Below are positions 1-12,400 of a DNA stretch of 64,000 bases, piece after piece. Origin of the DNA: Sinohyriopsis cumingii (taxonomy: Eukaryota; Mollusca; Bivalvia; Unionida; Unionidae); contig CM068828.1 of the NCBI GenBank assembly GCA_028554795.2, positions 20,763,936-20,827,935 of the forward strand, written 5' to 3'. Position 1 is the first letter of the stretch. Each line of letters opens with the position of its first letter. The translations under genes were made by a program, and so were the position numbers. The notes beneath the pieces were generated by a model that saw only the letters and a list, made by a program, of their open reading frames with translations, was not told where the DNA came from and did no database searches.

Positions 1-245
1 AGATCATACATTCATAATCAAGGTCACAACTTAATATTTTAAGTTTTCTGTAACTTTCCATTCTGGTCTATACCTTTCAGTGCTGTAATTAAATAATGAA
101 TGAATCATGGTATACATGTATTATCTTGATAAGAATGAATCATGTAATACATTGCTGGTCCCATCTTCTAGGTCATGGTCACAGGTCAACTTTTTTTTTG
201 TTAACAATGTACTGTCTGCTCTATAACTCCGAGGTAAAGAGATGA
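1..245. repeat. Dispersed AAGGTCA-bearing repeat
   Basis: Contains CAAGGTCACAAC, CTTTCCATTCTGGT and GGTCATGGTCACAGGTCAA, shared in order with 4760-5130. This looks like an old dispersed family with a monomer of about 180-200 bp. Confidence 0.5.
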
Positions 246-249
246 AACA

Positions 250-525
250 CGGAACACTTATACATCATTATTAGCATGTGTGTCACATGGAACACGTCTA
301 CATCATTATTAGCATGTGTGTCACATGGAACACTTATACATCATTAGCATTATTAGCATGTGTATCACATGGAACACTTCTACATCATTTTTAGCATGTG
401 TCTCCAATGGAACACTTCTACATCATTATCAGCATGTGTGTCACATGAAACACATACAGATCATTATTAGCATGTGTGTCACATGGGAACACTTCTACAT
501 CATTATTTGCACGTGTGTCAGATAC
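250..525. repeat. Minisatellite, 38-bp unit, about 7 copies
   Basis: Unit core GCATGTGTGTCACATGGAAC followed by TACATCATTATTA. The spacing at 274 and 312 gives 38 bp. The 79-codon open frame inside is a by-product. Confidence 0.9.
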
Positions 526-559
526 CACACTAGGGGGTTTGACCTTCAAAACTGAAGTC

Positions 560-822
560 ATGGGTAAATACTTAATGTATTCCTTCAAACGTTTATTTTC
601 TGCCTAAAACATTTGAGCCATTTGAGATTAAAGAATGAAAAGTATGATATTTTCATGTTCATGGTCAAAGGCCAATATGTTTGGTTGCATTTTCCCTTTG
701 GCTGTACAGCATACAAGCCATTTAGCATAAATAAATTGGCACACTTGCATATTATAACTGGAAGATGTGTTACATTACACAATTGGCATCTTCAAGGTCA
801 GGGTCAAGGTCAATGGTTTATT
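560..822. repeat. AAGGTCA-bearing dispersed repeat with clustered half-sites
   Basis: A further member of the family at 1-245. It ends with TCAAGGTCAGGGTCAAGGTC (792-811), three AGGTCA-like half-sites almost end to end. Confidence 0.5.
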
Positions 823-3650
823 TAATAATAATAATAATAAAATAATAATAATAATAATGACCTTATTTAAAGAGGGTAACACCATTAGTTAAGAACTAAT
901 TTACCTTGAGGCCCTCATGCAAAGGAATTTATTTATTTTTGCTGCATCTCCGAAGCCACTGGACATATTGGGTTTGGAAGAAGGAAATAGAGTGGGCATT
1001 TCAAATCTCAACTGGAATACTATTCCAGAGCAGAGTTCCAGAGTATTGGAAACTTTTTAAAATAACTCCTTTTTTGGTTTGGGAATTTTATGCTGTTTGG
1101 TAGACATGGATCGCAGGTGGGGAGTATTACCAGCTAGCCTATACTGGAATAGTGATTGTAAATATTCAGGAGCACTATTATGAGATATCCTGTACATTAA
1201 TTTGGCTTTTCTCAAACAGATTCGGTCTTTAATATGTAATACTTTTAACTTACCAGCTAAATTTTCCTTGCTTTCTTTCTGGATTGATATTAGCCCTAAT
1301 GCTCTTTTTTAAAGATGTGCCAGCTTTGCTATGTTTTTATCATTTGAATTACCCCATACTGTATTACAGTAGTCTAAATAGGGTTGTATGTAACTGTTAT
1401 AAAATAGTTTTCTGTACCTTTCAGGGAGAAAATGTCTTATCCTGCTGAGAAGCCATAAACTTGAATTGACTTTTTACTGATATGTTTGATATCTTCAGTC
1501 CATGATAGGTTATTTTTTGCCAGAACACCAAGTAGTTTATCATGACAGACCATTTGCAAATTTGCATCCTTCCATGGATGACATATTTCATCACTATCAA
1601 AATTTGTCCTGTTTTGCCATGTTGAGATATTAGTAATATTTTAGTTTTACCAGTATTTACCACCAAGCCATTGCATGTGCACCAGTTTTCCAGTTTGTTT
1701 AGGGCATTCTGTAAAGAAATTTCGAGTTCATGCTTTGTGTTTTGGATGTCTGACAATGTTGTGTCATCTGCATAGACATCTGTAGATGATATTGAGTCTC
1801 TTAGTAAAAGTAGTAAGTCATTAATAAATAAAATAAATAGTAATGCACCTAGAATTGAGCTTTGTGGTACTCCATATCAAATTGTTCCAGGTTCAGACAG
1901 AACATTATTTATGTAAACATGTTGTGTTCTCTCACTTAAGTAAGAAGAAAACCATCTAATTGCTCTTTCATCACATTGGTAGATTTTCAGTTTCTTCAAA
2001 AGGATTTCATGATCCGCCATGTCAAAAGCTTTCCTGAAATTTACAAATACAGATCTGATTATTCTACCTTGGTCAAGTGCTTGAAGCCATTTATCAGTTA
2101 GGGAGATCAAGGCAGTCTCACAGGAATGGTTCTGTCTAAAGCCTGATTGATTAAGGTGTAACAGCAAGTGTTTGGTTAAATACGACATGAATGAGTCAAG
2201 GACATGTTTTTCAATCAATTTTGACAAGTTTGTAGTATTGAGATTGGTCGGTAGTTATCAGCATCATCATTAGAACCAGATTTGTGAATAGGAGTTACTT
2301 TTGCAGTTTTCCATATTTTGGGGACAAATGAGGTTGCAATACTTAAATTGATTATGAATGTTATGCTATCTGAAATAGCAGAGGCAGAAGATTTAATGAG
2401 TCCTGGACCAATCTGATCAAGTCCTGTAGCTTTCTTGGTATCAAGTTCACTGAGACATTTTTTAACGAAGTTTTTTGATACTGGTGGGATTGAGAAACAT
2501 ACCTCCTTATAGATTTTGCTGCTGGAGAACTTTTTCAGTTCATTAAAGTTGTTTTCTATCTCTGGTTCTTTTAACTTTGTGGTAATGTTGGTGAAAAAAT
2601 CATTGAAAACATTTGCAATGTCAGTGTCGTCAGTGACTATGGTGTTATTTACCAGAAGTGAGTGAATTTTATTTTGTCTGATCTTTGTGTGTTCCTCCAG
2701 TGAGTTCATTGAAGACTTTCCAAATGAAGTTTGTGTTGCTCTTTTTGTTTTCAAGCAATGATTGATAATAAGTTTTTTGTGGCTTTTTTAATCATACTTG
2801 TTATTTTATTTCTCCATACTTTATATTGTGCATGCTTTCCCATCACCTTGAATTGGTCTCGTGTTTTCATAGCATCTAGGATTTCAGTAGTAAGCCAATT
2901 AGGTTGAATTTCAGTCTTTACTCGATGTACTTTCAGTGGTGCATGCTTAGAGACTACATCCATGAATAAGTCAGTTCACACCCTCAGAGCTTCATCTATG
3001 TCACCCAAATTTTGGATCATATTCCATGGAACTTTACATAGGTCATTGAGAAATTGTTCTTCATTAAAAAATTTTAACAATCTGTAAGTGATCGTTTTGT
3101 GTGTACTTTTCTTATTTTTCTTGCATTTAACCTTTCTTGTCAAAAAAGTAGGATAGTGGTCACTAAGACCAACATTTGGTACGTTAACACAAGCCACATT
3201 GTCTGGTAGGTTGGTATAAATGTGATCAATAAGAGTACTCGATTTTTCTGTTACCCTTGTAGGCTCATTTACCAGCTGGTCTAGGCCTAATGATTCAATT
3301 CCATCCAGTTGTTCCTTATTTGAGTATTGAGAAGGTCCTTATTTATATCCCCGAGTATATAAGTTTCTTTCTCCTGTGCTAGAACATTTTCCATTTGTTT
3401 CAAAAAGTTATCATTCCAAATTGCTTTGGAGGAAGGTGGCCTATAAATGAAACCAGCTAGGAATGATTTTGCATTTTTTGAAAAATTTCCACCCAGATAC
3501 TCTCAATTTCATGTGACTCCAAGTCAAGTCGCCTTTCTGCATTTACATCTTCCCTAATGTATACAACAAGATTCATTGTTGCCTTTTAAAATCTGATTTT
3601 CTGAAATGGAGCATGGTAAAGTCATGTTCCTCTGTTTCATATCATCTAAT
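823..3650 (-). mobile_element. CR1/Jockey-like non-LTR retrotransposon (LINE), decayed
   Basis: Seen on the minus strand, 5' to 3': an apurinic endonuclease-like part (YILGD near 3350, SDHYP near 3160), a linker, then reverse transcriptase with NYRPIS near 2245, SGFRQNHS near 2135, FRKAFD in the motif A region near 2025, and the YADD catalytic box near 1765. A C-terminal region follows (AKLMYRISHNSAPEYL, then HLRS and IPKPKKELF, about 1210-1060). The 3' end carries a TTA-type microsatellite (825-858), usual for CR1-like elements. It is broken by frameshifts (for example near 2215 and 2750) and stops (for example a TGA near 1877), so it is inactive. The clade is inferred from motif style. Confidence 0.85.
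825..858. repeat. AAT trinucleotide microsatellite
   Basis: Interrupted (AAT)n. On the minus strand it forms the TTA-type 3' tail of the LINE at 823-3650. Confidence 0.85.
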
Positions 3651-3828
3651 GTATCATTAAAACACTTTATTTTATTTTCAAAGTCACTGATCTATTTTTG
3701 TGCACTTTCATTCTAATGCCCTTTGACATTATAATAAAAAGCATGGTTTCATCATTGTGTACATTTTGGTGATATCAATCAGCAAAAATGGCTTTTTGAA
3801 ATCAGTTCAAACTTAACCTGATCAATAT
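3651..3828. other. Unassigned AT-rich sequence
   Basis: Possible outer 5' part of the minus-strand LINE. No open frame or repeat unit recognised. Confidence 0.4.
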
Positions 3829-4113
3829 CAGGACATTACCACTAACAGACTGTATTTTTAAGTTAACATTAGGACATTACAACTTACAGACTGTATTTCT
3901 AAGTTACCATTAGGACATTACCACTAACAGACTGTATTTCTAAATTAACATCAGGACATGGCTGCTAATGGATTATATTTCTAAGTTAATACCATAACAT
4001 TACCGCTATTGGACTGTAATTCTAAGCTGATATCAGAACATTACTGCTAATGGACTGTATTTCTATGTTAATATCAGAACATTACCACTAATGGACTGTA
4101 TTTCTAAGCTAGT
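3829..4113. repeat. Minisatellite, about 41-bp unit, 7 copies
   Basis: Core GGACATTACCACTAA followed by GACTGTATTTCTAAGTTA. Moderately diverged. Confidence 0.85.
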
Positions 4114-4759
4114 ATGCATGATATAAAACTAGAAGTAAAACTATTTTTTGAAAATGAGCACTGAAATTATAAAAGATTTTAAATGTAGAATTAATGAATT
4201 TTAAAAAAAATATGCAAATGTAAATGCCTACTACAGAACATGAATAATTATGAATACTAAAGTTAATATCTAAACCTATAACTATGCACATACATCATGA
4301 CTAAAAGTGTAAATGTTTAAGTATTACATACTTAAACATGTACACTCAATATGTCTGTGCAGTTTTTTTTATAGCCATGATCCAACAATTTAAGTACATA
4401 TTTAATGAGGTATTCATCTTTGGCAATACTATCTGTTAAATGTGTAGATGTGGTTACAACAACTCATGTAAATCACAATGAACAGATCTCAATAAAGGGG
4501 AGTTAAGAAAGGGGAGATCACTCATTTGCAGTGTCATGATTCTGTACATTTATTATCAATTTTGTCTTTTTTCTTTAAGAGCATGCAAGTATGAACAGTA
4601 AATTTAAATAAATGTTTTTTTAATATTTTAGACTAATTCAAAGATAAAGACAAAACAACGGTGCATTGGATGTTTCTATTTAGAACCAATAACTGACCTA
4701 TTACAGCTGTATTTCTTAAATATTTAACTTTGTTTATTCTTCTCTTAATCTATAATTTT
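4114..4759. other. AT-rich non-coding stretch
   Basis: No repeat array, splice-bounded open frame or transposon motif seen. Confidence 0.4.
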
Positions 4760-5130
4760 TTACCAGAATACTTTCCATTCTGGTTGACAACTTCAGAGCT
4801 ATTAGAAATTAAGGCATATAGCTTGGTATATCATCATTATAGAATGGACTGTGTGCAACAGTGATGGTCCTATCTTCAAGGTCAAGACACATGTCATTAT
4901 TTAAAGCATTCCATCACAATTTCCTTTCTGCGCAATAACTTTAGAAATCTTTCAACTTATGGATTAAGCTGGTATACTTATGTGTTATCATTCAAACATT
5001 TTTGTGTGTCCCAAATTAGGTGGTCCTATTGTCAAGGTCATAGCCATGGGTCAACAGTTTAAGTTTTCCATCACATTTTCCTTTCTTCTCGTAAACTGCA
5101 TCTTTAACATACCATCATAATGCTCTTTGC
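4760..5130. repeat. AAGGTCA-bearing dispersed repeat, about two monomers
   Basis: TCTTCAAGGTCAAGACA near 4875 and TTGTCAAGGTCATAGCC near 5030, each followed by a TTTCCATCAC or similar stretch. Same family as 1-245. Confidence 0.5.
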
Positions 5131-5865
5131 ACACTTTATGAGAGATTCTTTAAGCTAGCACTAAACAGAGTCTTTGGCTATTGTCAAAAGGAGACAAAAT
5201 TGAAATTGGCAAGTACAAATGTGTTTCTGTGCTAGAATCATCCCACTGTATGTACATCACGAAATCATCCATTCTTCAAACCACTGTAAATAATAAGGGA
5301 GCTAGATGGAGATAAAAGCATGGATGTTGCAACAATAAAAAGTCTTTTCCATGGAAAATCTATTGAACCTGTTTAGTGCTACCTTAAATGTTAATTCTGA
5401 TCATGACATATTTGCACAACAATACTGTCTGCAAAAGAAAATCTCACAATTCTAAAATGCATATGGTAATAACATGGTAATGTGCATATGGTAAAATGCA
5501 TATGGTAACATGCATGGCACAATCTTTTTAAGCTGCATCAAGACACTAGGATTAATTATTACAAGTTTAGCCAAAAAAGATCTGATGAAAAATTTAGGGA
5601 CATTTTAGCAACAAATATTACTCTTATTTCCTTTAAAATATATTGTATTTTATTTTTCATTCTAAATAGGCTTTTTTCTCTATTCTTTTCGAAAGAAGAC
5701 TAATGCATACATAAAAATAAACATCTTACTTCTTGTCTTCTTTCTTCATATAAATCAAGTTATCTTTGGAGTTCATGTTTGTTCGAACTCTTGCAGAAAT
5801 ATTCATCTTAAGATAGCAATTTCAATGCACTACTAACATTTGATATTACATACATACATACATAC
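5131..5865. other. Non-coding, with a short GCATATGGTAA repeat
   Basis: 5455-5515 holds several GCATATGGTAA units. 5848-5867 is a TACA microsatellite. A possible poly(A) signal for the minus-strand gene lies near 5650. Otherwise unassigned. Confidence 0.4.
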
Positions 5866-5983
5866 ATAATGAAAAAAATCCTAAATGACAGAGATGCCAA
5901 TGGTCTAAAGACTTTTGCTGAAAAGCTAATTTTTTCTTCAAAAAAAGGATCAAAAACAATTTCAAATTCTTCAGAAGAAATGT
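5866..5983 (-). CDS. Possible exon 14 (weak)
   Basis: If the 6107 donor is used, an AG at 5984-5985 opens a compatible phase-1 frame encoding an acidic, Phe-rich segment (SSEEFEIVFDPFFEEK) up to a GTATGT donor in the TACA/TGTA microsatellite. The 124-bp intron would be far shorter than any other in the gene, and the acceptor lacks a good pyrimidine tract. Recorded as a candidate only. Confidence 0.2.
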
Positions 5984-6107
5984 CTTGCAATTTTTACTTC
6001 AAATAAAACATTGATTATGTGAATGTTTCATGATAATTTTGCCACAATGTCCCTAATTTTCTTCAGAATCACTATGGTGCATGAAATTGTCATAAACATT
6101 GACTCAC

Positions 6108-6437
6108 AAATCTCAGGATAGTATAATGGCATGACTTTCCATTCAAGCTCCTCCTCCACCTTTTGTACTTGTGACCCCTTCTTTTTGTGTTTATGACCTT
6201 TCTGTGCATTTCTTTCAGAGACTGACTGAGTCTCAACATTTGGAGTCACATTATTTGCATTGTACCCTGATCCAACCTTTACTGAAGTGCTTTTAATAAT
6301 AGTATGTAAAGGGATGCTACTCTCATCTATAAGTTCGTTAAGTGGGAGACAACTCTCCTCCTTGAGTGTAACTCTGTTTTCCTCATCAGTTACAATTATA
6401 TTTTTATATCCTTCAGTGTAAATATCTGCTGCTTCTG
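6108..6437 (-). CDS. Exon 13, last confidently traced exon
   Basis: 330 nt, about residues 456-565. The acceptor is ATCATTCTGCAG with a NAGNAG ambiguity; only the first AG avoids an immediate stop. It encodes an acidic segment, then a basic KGHKHKKKGSQ cluster, then ELEWKVMPLYYPEI. A strong GTGAGT donor follows at 6107, giving phase 1. If that donor is skipped, the frame continues for 26 more codons to a TGA at 6028 and this would be the terminal exon. A possible AATAAA lies on the minus strand near 5650. Confidence 0.55.
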
Positions 6438-9400
6438 CTGCAGAATGATAAATATATCATGAAACAGAAATATGTTGAGAAAACATATTATGAGACAGTG
6501 ATGAGTTCATAAAATATATTATGAGATAGTGATGAGTACATAACATATATTATGAGACAGTGATGAGTACATAACATATATTACAAGACAGTGATGAGTA
6601 CATAAATATATTATGAGACAGTAATGAGTACATAAAATATATTATGAGACAGTAATGAGTACATAACATATATAATGAGACAGTAATGAGTACATAAAAT
6701 ATATTTATAAGACAGACATGTGTTCACACAATATGAGACATGAGACAGATATGTCTTCACACAATATTTTATGAGACAAAGATGTGCTCACACAATATAT
6801 TAAAAGATATATGTGTTCACACAATATAAATACTTTTCAACCACATCCCAGGTAATACCAGCAAATGAATTCCCTGATCTAAGCACAAACTTTGCCAAGG
6901 TTTGAGAGGTAAATGATGAACTGACAAGGCTAACACTCTAAGCCCATGATAAATTCCTGGCATAAAACATCATAAAACAAACAATGGTCAAAAACCTGTT
7001 CTGAATCAACAACAAAACCCCCCAACCAAACAATACTCAATTCATTTCTTTCTACGCTTTTAATTCCAAAATTGAGAGAATAAGCATCTCATCAACTACA
7101 GAGTTTCTACCTGAATTTGATTTAGTTGTGGCATTTTGATACTGAAAGAAGTGTCTACCTGAATTTGGTCCGTATTTAGTTGTGGCATTTTGATACTGAA
7201 AGAAGTGTCTACCTGAATTTGGTCTGTATTTAGTTGTGGCATTTTGATACTGAAAGAAGTGTCTACCTGAATTTGGTCTGTATTTAGTTGTGGCATTTTG
7301 ATACTGAAAGAAATGGCTATGTGATGAAATATGTCCTGTGACACTGTAGTTTATGGCAGGGAACCATCTGTCCTATATGATTTTGAAAAAATAATGATTT
7401 TGCTGAAATGCACTGATGGTTGTATGGTACCAATTGAGGTGAAAATATGAAATCTTCAATGGGATCATTAATCACTGAATAGGCATGTGGTACCCATTCA
7501 TTCCTTACAAATAAGTGAACACTTACACTGAAACAATGCTTCTATTTAAGTGAAAACTTAATAATGAGGTTCTATTTAAGTTAACACTTAAACTCATTCC
7601 TAAACGCTCAAAGCTGTTCTATTTAACACTTAAACTCAAACAATGTGCTACTGTGACAAAAAATACCACACAGGTTGACTAGCATCAAATCAAAATAGAC
7701 TTTGAATGATTAGGATACTCTGAATTAATTTATTTTCATAGCTATCAATTTTTATGATTTCATCAAAAATTATATTTTCATTGGAACTGATATTCATGGA
7801 TTCATGGATTGGAGATAGGGTCCTGTTATTGTTATAATGATAACATTGTTCAATGGTGCTTAGAATTTGTTTTTATAGAGACAATGGTGCTTATAATTCA
7901 CAATGAAATCAACATAAACTGGTATTCCACATAAACTGGTACTCCACATAAACTGGTATTCCACATAAACTGGTACTCCACATAAACTGACTGAAACTTT
8001 ACTATTGTTTCCTTATAACTTCAATTACCCTAAAATTATCCAGTTCTCAATTTGAGTAAGAGTGTACTGAAACTTGGGATCTCTGCTCATAAAAAACAAA
8101 TCTTTCAAGTTATTGATATTTTTTCTTCATTTAAAGTAAAATTTCAAAGTCTTTCTAATGCACACGAAATATCTCTACATCTTTTGAAACATAATTTACT
8201 ACCACAATAACATAACAATGATGAAGTATTTTTCTAAAAATTAGGAACTATACGTACACAAAACATTCGCCTGTGCCAGGAAAGGTGCATCTTGGGATTG
8301 CATTAACTGGGAAGAGATCTTCAATTTTGCGAGAAGGTGTGGACGATCAGAGAACTGCTTGAATAAGCGGGCTAAAGAACACAGCATTCCACAGCACAAA
8401 GATGGAAGGATAGATGAAGAAAAGGAAAGGAAAGGAAAGGAGAAGAAAGTTAGTAGTTAAAGCTTCATTACATAACACAAATAAATGTAAAAATGTATAT
8501 TATTTAATCTAATTACAATAAATTTAATTATTATATATAAGAAGTAATTATTTAATATGATTACTGCATACAGAAAGTGGACAGAGTGACTAAGAAATTC
8601 ACCAACATTTTATAGATAGTTTCTAAAATACAAACAGACGATGTCCAACTACTAGACAGGAAAAGTTACCATGCATATTAATTAATTATAAAAATATGCA
8701 AAACCTACTTCAACATGTCCACATAGTATGGCCAGATTAAGCACAAATTCCATCCAAAGACTCTGAACTAACAAAACCTAATGCAGCAAAGTGTCATTCA
8801 CCCAATCTGAATCAAATAGTCCTAATGCAGCAAAGTGTCATTCACCCAATCTGAGTCAAATAGTCCTATTGCAGCAAAGTGTCATTCACCCAATCTGAAT
8901 CATATAGTCCTAATGCAGCAAAGTGTCATTCACCCAATCTGAGTCATATAGTCCTAATGCAGCAAAGTGTCATTCACCCGGTCTGAGTCAAATAGTCCTA
9001 ATGCTGCAAAGTGTCATTCAACCAATCTGAATCAAACAGTCCTAATGCTGCAAAGTGTCATTCACCCAATCTGAGTCAAATAGTCCTAATGCAGCAAAGT
9101 GTCATTCACCCAATCTGAATCAAGTAGTCCTAATGCAGTGAAGTGTCATTCACCCAATCTGAGTCAAATAGTCCTAATGCAGCAAAGTGTCATTCACCCA
9201 ATCTGAGTCAAATAGTCCTAACACAGCAAAGTGTCATTCACCCAATCTGAATCAAGTAGTCCTAATGCAGTGAAGTGTCATTCACTCAATCTGAGTCAAA
9301 TAGTCCTAATGCAGCAAAGTGTCATTCACCCAGTCTGAGTCAAATAGTCCTAATGCTGCAAAGTGTCATTCACCCAATCTGAGTCAAATAGTTCTAATGT

Positions 9401-12400
9401 AGCAAAGTGTCAATCACCCAATCTGAGTCATATAGTCCTAATGCAGCAACCAATCTAAGCTAAAGAGACCTAATAAGCTAAATAAACTAAAGCAGCAAAT
9501 TAGATGGCACTGGAACCCATCACTTTTAATTATCTATTTAAATATGACTTTTGCCATTCTCTCCACACTTCCACTTCCCTATCCATATCTACAAAAATAT
9601 GACTTTTGCCATTCCCTCCATACTCCCACTTCCTACCCATATCAACAAAAATATGACTTTTGCCATCCCTCCACTCTCCCACTTCCCCACCCATATCTAC
9701 AAAAATATGACTTTTGTCATTCCCTCCACATTCCCACTTCACTACCCATATCTACAAAAATGTCTTGTGCCATTTCCTCCACACTCCCACTTCCCTACCC
9801 ATATCTACAAAATATGACTTTTACCATTCCCACCACACTCCCACTTCCCTATCCATATCTACAAAAATATGTCTTGTGCCATTCCCACCACACTCCCACT
9901 TCCCTACCCATATCTACAAAATATGACTTTTGCCATTCCCACCACACTCCCACTTCCCTATCCATATCTACAAAAATATGACTTTTGCCATTCCCTCCAC
10001 ACTCCAACTTCCCTATCCAAATCTGCAAAAATATGACCTTTGCCATTCACTCAACCCCTCCTCACACAGCCTTTCCAATCCATATCTTTGGGATTCATCT
10101 AGAATCTGAAATGTGACTTTTGCCACTTATTCTACCCCTCCACACCCCCACTTCCCTACCCATATTTTTGGGATTCATCCATTCACTCAACCTCTCCACA
10201 TCAGCACTTTCCTACCCATATTTTTGGGATTCATCCATTCACTCAACCCCTTCACACCCCCACTTCCCTACCAATATCATTGGGATGCATCTAGAATCTG
10301 AAGCCTTGATTGTTCTATATTGATCCATCTGAAACGTTCACAATAAAAAATTTCACCATCCCTCAATCAATGTTACAGCAAATAAATATGTATGTCAGAT
10401 TACAAACTTATCCCCGTGTCCCATTTCCACCCCATCCCTGTGGCTACATCCAGAATCTGAAGCCTATGTTGCCATAGACACATCCTGGTTACAAGAAAAC
10501 CTGACTGTGAGATAAGGCTTATCACAATATTAATATATCTTGATTATTACAACTCACATGAAAAGAATGCTTGTGCTGCCTGTAGACCACTGGCCTCCTG
10601 TGCCTTCCGCTCAAGTTCTCTTTGTCTCATTCTGTATGAAAAAAATTAAATGAGTGAACAGTAAAATACAACTGTATGCTTGCCCCAAGAAATGGACCTG
10701 AAGCACAACAAACACTGATGAAATGAAAACATGTCATGTGATACCTTTAGGATTTTTGTACAAACTCAGTGGAAAAGTTTATCATTGCTTATTTTTGCAA
10801 ACAATCATAATAAATCATCCCTCTTGATGTGCTTATTATAGTTCCTATTGATTTACTCAATACATATAAAAAAGAGATACAGACAGACATATGTAGATAC
10901 TAGATACAGAGATATAAGTATGCTCCAAATCAAAAACCCAGATCTGATTATTGCAAATGAAAATTGGAATATTTTAATTGCATTCAAGTAATTATCACAG
11001 AAAAAAATGCATAACAAATAGATGGACATATAATATTAAATATTTCAATTTAGCCACCATTCTGTTGCATCCCATCCTTGCCAATCCTTGAAGAGTTTGC
11101 AGCCCTGCCAACTGAACAAGACCCCAGTAAAGCAGCCAAATGGTTTTAGTTTAAGTTAAATGTATCTTTGTAACGGTGTAAAGAAATATCATGTAAGACT
11201 ATTGCTGACTTGGGGAGAAAAGATTGTAAGCATTACTATGGTCTGATGCAGCAATGTTCAAATCAACAGGATATCATTTCAATAAATGTAACTGTCAATG
11301 TTCTTGCCTTTTATCCCAGTATAGCAAAGTATCAGAAAATTGATGTTTTATACTTCTATACTGATTGTTTGAATTCTTGAGGAGATTTGAAAGACATCAC
11401 CTTCAGCATGCTTCTGCATGTTGGAAGACATTTCTAGACAATGCTAAAACGTAGATGCAAATGTCTGATAATACTCACATATCACATAAACAACATGGAT
11501 TGGCTAGATTATTCTTTCATTCTATGGTTGTTAAAATATTTCTCATTACTTAACTAATCAAGTACACATGTTGTACATGGTCAAACATAACAGTTTCACT
11601 TAACTAATCAAGTACACATGCTGTACATGGTCAAACATAACTGTTTCACTTAACTAATCAAGTACACATGCTGTACATGGTCAGACATAACAGTTTCACT
11701 TAACTAATCAAGTACACATACTGTACATGGTCAAACATAACAGTTTCACTTAACTAATCAAGTACACATGCTGTACATGGTCAAACATAACAGTTTCACT
11801 TAACTAATCAAGTACACATACTGTACCATACAGAAACTTTCTTAATCTTAAAATTTAGTTATGGAAGAAAATATCAATATGCAATGATTAAAAATGTGCT
11901 GTTTGTGTGGTCAATGGGTCATTAACATATTAGCTCAGCTGCCAAAATTGCCTGCATGTGTGATTCTGCATTAACCACCTGCAGAATGTTCAAAATTGTC
12001 TGCATGTCTGATACTGCATTAAAACCTGGGAGAATGTTAAAAATTGCCTGCATGTGAGACACTGCATTAATCATTGGGAGAATGTTCAAAATAGGCTGCA
12101 TGTGAGACACTGAATTAATCACCTGGAAAATGTTCAAAATTGCTGGCATGTGAGATACTACATTAATTACCTGGAGAATGTTCAAAATTGTCTGCATCTG
12201 AGATGCTGGATTAATACCTGGATAATGTTCAAAATTGCCTGCATGTGAGACACTGCATTAATCAACTGGAGAATGTTCAAAATTGCCTGCATGTGAGATA
12301 CTGCATTAATCACCAAGAGAATGTTCAAAATTGTCTGCATGTGAGATACTGCATTAATTACTGAGAGAATGTTCAAAATTGCCTGCATGTGAGATACTGC

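Noticed and set aside
8770..9455. CRISPR-like array
   Set aside because: The repeats are directly adjacent with no unique spacers and sit in a eukaryotic intron.
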